Below, in pieces: positions 15,738-20,424 of a DNA stretch of 20,424 nucleotides. How positions within the stretch are numbered: position 1 is the stretch's first letter; the number at the start of each line of letters is the position of its first letter. Both the position numbers and the translations under genes were made by a program. Source of the DNA: Treponema sp. (GTDB lineage Bacteria > Spirochaetota > Spirochaetia > Treponematales > Breznakiellaceae); contig WQXE01000019.1 of NCBI GenBank assembly GCA_009784995.1, positions 1-20,424 of the forward strand, given 5' to 3'. The notes under the pieces were generated by a model that saw nothing but the letters and a program-made list of their open reading frames with translations, was not told where the DNA came from and did no database searches.

Positions 15738-17810
15738 TTATCTTCTGTTTTGCTGGTTAAAATTATCCAGAGAACTTGACATCTGTTCCATTCGCGCGTA
15801 TGCGGCTTCCATTCGCGCGTATTGAATGCGCAGTTCCTGTTCTTTCGCGGCAAGCTGACGATCTAAAGTCGCGATACGTCTTTCGTCCTGATTAATGCGC
15901 GAATCAATTGTATTTGTTTTTAAGGAAATTATACCGCCTGTTTCAACAAAAGGCCTTAAAAGAGCGTCAACGTTAAACGCTACACCTGTATCGGCGAGTA
16001 AATCACCGGTTGTATCGCTCGCGAAAAGTTCTCTGATAGCGGGTATTCTGTTTGCCAACGCCGCGTCAAGAGTTCTTTCGTTAATTTCCAGATAACCGCG
16101 AAGCTGCGCGGGATTATATCCAACGCTCATCGAAGCGTTTGTGCTTATGCCGATTTGCGCGAGAAGAGTAAGTTCGCGTTCAAGGCTTGTAGGGTAGGGC
16201 GCGGAAACAGTACGCTGTAGATTATTTTTTAAGTTGCGTAATGTTGAATCACCGGTAAAAGCGCCGAGTCTTTCTTTCATTGAAGCCGCTTCATCCGCGG
16301 TTAAATATGTTATTTCATCAACAATACGCGTATCTCCCCGCGTATTCGATCGAATATCAGGCATTGATGAAGCGCTGGTACTTGTAAGAACATTTATCTC
16401 TGTCATAAGCCTGTTGTAATTTCCAACAAAAGAAATAATCGCGTCTTTAACAGCGTCGATATCGGCGACAATATTTAAATCTACAGGTCTTTCGGAAACA
16501 CCTCTTAGATTTAATGTAATACCCGGTATTAAATCGTCAATTTGATTTGTAGGACGTGTAATTTCGATACCTTCCATGGAAATGATCGCGTCCCGCGAAG
16601 TAGAAACAGCGTTTAAAGGTCTTAAACCGCCGCTTGTAGAAGTAGGATCAAGTATTTCAACTTTTCCTATCGATATTTCGCGGTGAGTATTTGAATTTTC
16701 TATATTGATCGAAGCGATTGTTTTTCCGCGAGCGTAATCCGAAAGGTTATATTGTCTCGCGGTAAAAGAAGAGGAATCGGTAATCGCTGGCAGCTTTGCC
16801 GTTGTACCGTCGGTAAAAACAATATTTAATACTTCCAAATTGTCCTGACGTACAGGCGGCGGAGGCGGAGTAAAATCGAATGGAGCGTTGGAAGGTTCAT
16901 TATGAACTGTAATTCCGCTATGAGTAACCGAACCCGCGGGAACATTAGGACCTGGCGGAGTTTGCGGAATATTAAAAGTATCGCCCGATTCAACTCTGGT
17001 TTGAGTTTCTAAACGCAGAACAAGGGGAGTCTCAGTGCCAATTGCCATGTTTACGGGAATAGAAGCTGTCGCGCGTGGAGCCAGTTTTAATATTCCGTCA
17101 TTCACTGTTACATTCGCGGCGTTTACATTGCCGCCGTCGATACTGCCCGCGCGTATTGTATTTTCTGTTAAATTTATATTTCTTTGAGTATCATTGCTTA
17201 TTTCCATCATGCCGGTATTTACGGCAAGATTTACCGTTTCGCCCGAGAAAGAAAGTCTGTTTTCCGAACCTGTTAATTTTGACTCTATAAGTAATGATAA
17301 AGTGCCGGGTTGAACGGCTATTAAAGAAGCGGCGACTTTATCGCGGCCTCGATTGTTAACTGTATTTACAAAATCTCTTAATGTACCTCCGCGGTAGTTA
17401 AAAGAGATTTCGTCATTTCCAACTGTAAAACTATATGTACCGGCTTCTATTCTCGTTCTTTCATCAAGAGGTCTTGATAAAAAACGATCAGCCTGGGCTG
17501 TTTGCTTGACTGTAAAACGAAAAGATTGTTCTGCGGCTTCTCTTGTCGCGGTTGCTGTAAGTACATTTTCGTCTGATGAACGGCTTAATCTTTCGTTAAA
17601 GGGATTTTGAAATGAAAAAAGAAAACGCGAACTGTCGCGCAGCGCGGTAATTCGCCTGCCTACTTCCTGCCAGTAGCCTCTTTGAGTTTGAAGATTATCT
17701 ATATTACTTTGAACTCTGTCTCTGGGAATCTGTTCAAGACGCATTAAATCCTGAACAATCTGTTCTGAGTTAAATCTACTTCTTACACCAGGTATATAAA
17801 CATCTGACAT
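15738..17810 (-). CDS. fliD: Flagellar filament cap protein FliD (HAP2)
   Basis: Cap protein that sits on the growing flagellar filament and folds incoming flagellin, here in the periplasmic space of a spirochaete. At 690 aa it is longer than enteric FliD. The N-terminal FliD_N domain starts MSDVYIPGVRSRFNSEQIVQ and has DLMRLEQIPRDRVQ (21-34) and RGYWQEVGRRITALRD (44-59). The middle has a Pro-rich stretch (NIPQTPPGPNVP about 280-291, PPPPP 315-319) between beta-rich modules. The FliD_C domain (about 450-680) includes AIISFVGNYNRLMTEIN and the C-terminal coiled coil. The C-terminus holds a short tandem YARMEAAYARMEQM (664-677), encoded by a 16-bp direct repeat with 21-bp period. Its ribosome-binding site GGAGGGGGAG is about eleven nucleotides from the ATG. 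flaG ends 30 nt upstream. Confidence 0.95.
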   Translation of the reverse strand: MSDVYIPGVRSRFNSEQIVQDLMRLEQIPRDRVQSNIDNLQTQRGYWQEVGRRITALRDSSRFLFSFQNPFNERLSRSSDENVLTATATREAAEQSFRFTVKQTAQADRFLSRPLDERTRIEAGTYSFTVGNDEISFNYRGGTLRDFVNTVNNRGRDKVAASLIAVQPGTLSLLIESKLTGSENRLSFSGETVNLAVNTGMMEISNDTQRNINLTENTIRAGSIDGGNVNAANVTVNDGILKLAPRATASIPVNMAIGTETPLVLRLETQTRVESGDTFNIPQTPPGPNVPAGSVTHSGITVHNEPSNAPFDFTPPPPPVRQDNLEVLNIVFTDGTTAKLPAITDSSSFTARQYNLSDYARGKTIASINIENSNTHREISIGKVEILDPTSTSGGLRPLNAVSTSRDAIISMEGIEITRPTNQIDDLIPGITLNLRGVSERPVDLNIVADIDAVKDAIISFVGNYNRLMTEINVLTSTSASSMPDIRSNTRGDTRIVDEITYLTADEAASMKERLGAFTGDSTLRNLKNNLQRTVSAPYPTSLERELTLLAQIGISTNASMSVGYNPAQLRGYLEINERTLDAALANRIPAIRELFASDTTGDLLADTGVAFNVDALLRPFVETGGIISLKTNTIDSRINQDERRIATLDRQLAAKEQELRIQYARMEAAYARMEQMSSSLDNFNQQNRR

Positions 17811-17840
17811 AGATTTTAATCTCCCCCTCCGACAGGTTTT

Positions 17841-18173
17841 TTATACCATCTCGTTAAATAAAAGACCGATAGCTTCTTTAAGATAACTGTGCAACCGCTG
17901 CAATTCCTTTGGCGGTAACTCTTTGATCACCTTATCGGTTTCCTTGTCGATTACCTTGACAATGACCTGATTGGAACCGTGATCAACTACAAACTGCAGT
18001 TTTTTGTTTAAAGCGTTACTTATACGCTGTAATTCCGCTGTTTGCGTTTGTATAATTTGAGGTTTTGCTTTTTTTTCCGGTTGAATATCTTGTTGCCTTA
18101 CCGTTTGCGGGCGTATATCACCCATAAACTGCGTAGGCGTGATAGGAGAACATCCCACACTTGCTACAGACAT
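17841..18173 (-). CDS. flaG: FlaG family flagellar protein
   Basis: A 110-aa small protein of the FlaG family, which influences filament length or assembly in several bacteria. The N-terminal 50 residues are variable and Gln-rich. The C-terminal domain has the family pattern: helix AELQRISNALNKKL, strand QFVVDHGSNQVIVKVID, then TDKVIKELPPKELQRLHSYL, matching the known 'VIDxxTxEVIRxIPPEE' motif. The ATG at 18171-18173 has GGAGG at seven nucleotides. It lies between the flagellin terminator and fliD, with fliD 30 nt downstream, in the usual flaG-fliD order. It is probably transcribed from its own promoter or by read-through of the upstream terminator. Confidence 0.85.
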   Translation of the reverse strand: MSVASVGCSPITPTQFMGDIRPQTVRQQDIQPEKKAKPQIIQTQTAELQRISNALNKKLQFVVDHGSNQVIVKVIDKETDKVIKELPPKELQRLHSYLKEAIGLLFNEMV

Positions 18174-18224
18174 TTTATACCTCCATGTATAAACATTCCT
18201 TCCACCGAATCCGTGGTAGAAGGA

Positions 18225-18255
18225 AAAACAGTGAAGGCGCGAACTTCACTGTTTT
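18225..18255 (-). terminator. Strong hairpin terminator between flagellin and flaG
   Basis: AAAACAGTGAAG (18225-18236) and CTTCACTGTTTT (18244-18255) form a perfect 12-bp stem with a 7-nt loop. On the minus strand the stem is followed by five U (UUUUUCC), a classical intrinsic terminator about 90 nt after the flagellin stop. A second hairpin follows at 18195-18223 (CCUUCUACC / GGUGGAAGG with one G-U pair). The arrangement fits high flagellin output with reduced read-through into flaG-fliD. Confidence 0.85.
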
Positions 18256-18345
18256 CTTTCCCGGTGCTTATGTTTTAGGCGCCGGATGCGAAAAAAAGAC
18301 GACGTCCAGAAGTCTCTTATTTCGCGTAATTAAACCCAAACAGAA

Positions 18346-19200
18346 TTACGATAGTAACGCTAATACTGATTGGCTGCGCAGATTGGCTTGCGCCAACATT
18401 GCTGTTCCAGTCTGATTCAAGATGGAGTCTCTTGTGAAGTCTACCATCTGTGAAGCCATATTCGCGTCCCTGATGCGTGATTCGGCTGCCTGCATATTTT
18501 CCGCCGCGATGGCTACACCCTGTGCCGCCATTTCAAAACGGTTTTGATAAGCGCCAAGGTCTGCTCTCTGTTTTGATACGACTCTTAATGCCGCGTCAAC
18601 AGTGCCGATTGCCAGGTTTGCTTCTTGTGGGTCAGTAATGGAAATTTTGCCCGCGTTACCTTGTGAATCAACAAGACCAAGCGCTGATGCTGTCATGTCG
18701 CCTACAAAAACTCTCGCGCTTTGATCCATGTTTGCGCCAACCTGTAATTGCATGATTCTGCCTGACTGTGAATCCATAGCGAAAGCGCCGGTGAGCATAT
18801 TCATGCCGTTAAATTGGGCATGGCTCGCAATACGGTTAACTTCATCAACCATCTGCGATACTTCGACCTGGATCTGCATACGATCTTCGTCGGTATAAAT
18901 ACCGTTAGCTGATTGTACCGCCAGTTCTCTTAAACGGTGAAGAATATCCTGAGTTCCCTGTAAGAAACCTTCAGTTGCCTGAATAAAGGATACACCGTTT
19001 TGGATATTGCGTTCCGCCTGCTGCAAACCGCGAATTTGGCTTCTCATTTTTTCAGAAACCGCTAATCCGGATGCATCATCACCAGCGCGATTGATCCTTA
19101 AACCGGAGCTTAATTTCTCCATGTTTTTGGTCAATGAAAGCTGGGTTACGCCGAGCTGACGATCGGCGAACATGGCGCTCATGTTGTGATTAATAATCAT
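18346..19200 (-). CDS. flaB: Periplasmic flagellin FlaB (second copy of the pair)
   Basis: Core filament flagellin of the spirochaete endoflagellum, 284 aa, the usual FlaB length; it has only the D0-D1 core and no outer D2-D3 domains. The conserved N-terminal helix MIINHNMSAMFADRQLGVTQ is followed by LSSGLRINRAGDDASGLAVS; the C-terminal helix is AENMQAAESRIRDANMASQM ending in ANLRSQSVLALLS. There is no signal peptide; export is by the flagellar type III apparatus. A strong GGAGGG stands eight nucleotides before the ATG. It differs from the upstream paralogue mainly in the central part, about residues 139-197. From memory it corresponds by position to FlaB3 of Treponema pallidum. A long structured leader and a strong terminator flank it, so it is probably one short, abundant transcript. 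Confidence 0.97.
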   Translation of the reverse strand: MIINHNMSAMFADRQLGVTQLSLTKNMEKLSSGLRINRAGDDASGLAVSEKMRSQIRGLQQAERNIQNGVSFIQATEGFLQGTQDILHRLRELAVQSANGIYTDEDRMQIQVEVSQMVDEVNRIASHAQFNGMNMLTGAFAMDSQSGRIMQLQVGANMDQSARVFVGDMTASALGLVDSQGNAGKISITDPQEANLAIGTVDAALRVVSKQRADLGAYQNRFEMAAQGVAIAAENMQAAESRIRDANMASQMVDFTRDSILNQTGTAMLAQANLRSQSVLALLS

Positions 19201-19421
19201 AATTAACCCTCCATAGTTTTGCTTACTCCGGCGATCCTTTGCCGGAGCCGTTCCGCGGGAGCGGACTTCAAAGATGGTTTCGCGCCAACTTCTTTAAATT
19301 CCGCTAACAGAACGAAACGATCGATTTATAAATATATAAATGCGCAATCGTTTCGAGCTGTCCCACGCATTCACCCATTAAAAATGGCTGAAGGCTGGAG
19401 AGTGTTTTTCAAAGAACACTT

Positions 19422-19450
19422 GTCCAGGACCCAATCATTGGGCACTGGAC
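19422..19450 (-). terminator. Nested stem-loop, candidate terminator of the upstream flagellin
   Basis: GTCCAG (19422-19427) pairs with CTGGAC (19445-19450), and inside it CCCAA (19430-19434) pairs with TTGGG (19438-19442), separated by a 2x2 internal loop; the apical loop is TCA. On the minus strand it is followed at once by a second hairpin (19401-19420). A U-run is lacking, so it may be a stability or processing element rather than an intrinsic terminator. Confidence 0.45.
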
Positions 19451-19509
19451 AGAAGAGAGGAGGGAGCCTGATTCTTTTTCCACGGGTAAGCCTCAGGCTG
19501 CCCCAGTAT

Positions 19510-19553
19510 CAGTAGTCATACTTAAAGGTAACAGACTACTGCCTGTCACCTTT
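19510..19553 (-). other. Pseudoknot-capable structure after the flagellin stop
   Basis: In the minus-strand RNA AAAGGUGACAG (19553-19543) pairs over 11 bp, with one G-U, with CUGUUACCUUU (19534-19524). The 8-nt loop contains CAGUAGU (19541-19535), which is complementary to ACUACUG (19516-19510) further downstream. The two helices could coexist as an H-type pseudoknot or alternate. It begins 12 nt after the flagellin stop codon. Confidence 0.5.
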
Positions 19554-19565
19554 AATTGTAACATA

Positions 19566-20424
19566 TTATTGCAATAATGACAATACCGAAGTTGCTCTCT
19601 GATTTGCTTGAGCTAACATTGCGGTTCCTGCCTGATTCAGGATTTGGTCACGAACATAGTCTACCATCTGGTTTGCCATGTTTGTGTCCCTGATTCTGGA
19701 TTCAGAAGCCTGCATGTTTTCGGCGCCGATATCCAAGCCTCGAACCGCGTGTTCAAGCCTGTTTTGATACGCGCCAAGGTCTGCTCTTTGTTTGTTGATA
19801 ATTTTTAACGCCGCGTCAATTGTTCCAATTGCTCTGTTCGCGTCATCCGGGGTTTCCAATGTGATAAATGTTTCATCACCTACATTGCGTAATCCCAGTC
19901 CTTTTGTTGTCATTGTGCCAACAAAAACTTGAGTTCTTTGGTCCATATTAGCGCCGATATGAAGCCACATTGATGCTGTAACGGTGTTGTTACCCATAGA
20001 TCGCGCGAAACGGCCTGTGAGCATGTTCATACCATTAAATTGAGCGTGAGAAGCGATTCTGTCTACTTCGTCGATAAGAGCTGAAACTTCAACCTGGATG
20101 TACATTCTGTCTTCGTCGCTGTAGATACCGTTTGCTGACTGGACTGCTAATTCTCTAAGACGTTGTAAAATGTCCTGAGATTCCTGTAGATAACCCTCTG
20201 ATACCTGGATGAACGAAATACCGTTTTGGGCGTTTGTTGATGCCTGGTTAAGACCGCGAATCTGGCTTCTCATTTTTTCGGAAACCGCCAGTCCCGACGC
20301 GTCATCGCCGGCACGGTTGATTCTAAGACCCGAGGAGAGTTTCTCCATGTTTTTGGTGAGGTAAACTTGTGTTACCTTGAGGGACCTATCCGCAAACATT
20401 GCGCTTAGGTTGTGATTGATGATC
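19566..20424 (-). CDS. flaB: Periplasmic flagellin FlaB (first copy; start codon cut by window edge)
   Basis: Second FlaB core flagellin. The reading frame runs to the last base of the window: the terminal C at 20424 is the complement of the G of an ATG, followed by IINHNLSAMFADRSLKVTQ. Only two bases are therefore missing, and the full protein is 286 aa. It shares the LSSGLRINRAGDDASGLAVS block and the C-terminal AENMQASESRIRDTNMANQM with its neighbour, and ends ANQRATSVLSLLQ. The centre is different, with an insertion-like segment SMGNNTVTASMWLHIGANMD near residues 143-162. FlaB proteins assemble together as the filament core and are exported by the flagellar type III system. By position it may correspond to FlaB1 of Treponema pallidum (from memory). 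Its promoter lies outside the window. Confidence 0.96.
   Translation of the reverse strand, partial: IINHNLSAMFADRSLKVTQVYLTKNMEKLSSGLRINRAGDDASGLAVSEKMRSQIRGLNQASTNAQNGISFIQVSEGYLQESQDILQRLRELAVQSANGIYSDEDRMYIQVEVSALIDEVDRIASHAQFNGMNMLTGRFARSMGNNTVTASMWLHIGANMDQRTQVFVGTMTTKGLGLRNVGDETFITLETPDDANRAIGTIDAALKIINKQRADLGAYQNRLEHAVRGLDIGAENMQASESRIRDTNMANQMVDYVRDQILNQAGTAMLAQANQRATSVLSLLQ

Larger units (their letters stand above)
19201..19565 (-). other. 365-bp intergenic region between flagellins, packed with stem-loops
   Basis: No gene is seen. In addition to the structures listed separately, it holds CTCCGGC/GCCGGAG (19226-19232 with 19241-19247), TCCGC/GCGGA (19252-19256 with 19261-19265), a 9-bp pair CGAAACGAT/ATCGTTTCG (19313-19321 with 19347-19355), AGTGTT/AACACT (19401-19406 with 19415-19420), and AGCCTGA/TCAGGCT (19465-19471 with 19493-19499). 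A TAAAG motif on the minus strand (19296-19292) followed at 14 nt by CCATCTTT is a poor sigma-28-like promoter match. AT-rich TTTATATATTTATAAA at about 19324-19340 could hold a sigma-70 -10 element. The promoter of the downstream flagellin must be in here but cannot be fixed by eye. Confidence 0.6.

Noticed and set aside
15786..15822. A 16-bp direct repeat in the 3' end of fliD as a mobile or slippage element.
   Set aside because: It encodes the coiled-coil repeat YARMEAAYARMEQM and is explained by the protein; only two copies with a 21-bp period.
1..20424. CRISPR arrays, tRNA or rRNA genes, prophage genes, toxin-antitoxin pairs or defence systems.
   Set aside because: No regular direct-repeat/spacer pattern, cloverleaf, rRNA signature or associated protein was recognised. 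The novelty here is in local gene anomalies and repeats, not in a defence island.

Overview
The window looks like part of a spirochaete chromosome, most likely a Treponema-type organism. The evidence is two adjacent FlaB-type periplasmic flagellins followed by FlaG and FliD, an Mfd, LepB and HemW set with treponemal sequence flavour, a moderately AT-rich composition, and several secreted proteins with no recognisable function. From memory, the block flagellin - flagellin - FlaG - FliD - unknown - PilZ - unknown - TsaE - TsaB resembles the flaB/fliD neighbourhood of Treponema pallidum. No database search was possible, so the genus is an inference.

Left part (1-6834). The 3' part of a chemotaxis receptor fused to a C-terminal response-regulator receiver domain runs rightward. 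It converges on a leftward three-gene group: a secreted beta-rich protein, a small flavodoxin-like protein and adenine phosphoribosyltransferase (apt). The transcription-repair coupling factor mfd is divergent from that group, and a 17-nt perfect palindrome lies in the shared upstream region.

Middle part (6831-11868). A leftward secreted trypsin-like protease with a probable outer-membrane beta-barrel C-terminus meets mfd tail to tail with overlapping stop codons. Divergent from it is a rightward operon of two type I signal peptidases and hemW. The first signal peptidase has an in-frame TAA after codon 38, just before its membrane anchor. The second has Thr where the catalytic Ser is expected. 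hemW carries an in-frame 39-bp insertion of a CGCAAAG-type dispersed repeat. A small leftward gene follows, then about 475 bp without a convincing gene. That stretch holds a second copy of the repeat family and a 218-bp imperfect palindrome with TA-flanked ends.

Right part (12345-20424). All genes run leftward. In order of transcription they are: flagellin (its start codon is cut by the window edge, two bases missing), a stem-loop-rich intergenic region, a second flagellin, a strong hairpin terminator, flaG (secondary structure/length-control-type protein), fliD (filament cap), two conserved proteins of unknown function flanking a membrane-anchored PilZ (c-di-GMP receptor) protein, tsaE and tsaB (tRNA t6A synthesis). 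From flaG to tsaB the genes are tightly packed or overlapping, so a motility gene set and an essential tRNA-modification pair are probably co-transcribed. tsaE appears to have no ATG/GTG/TTG start that would keep its P-loop.
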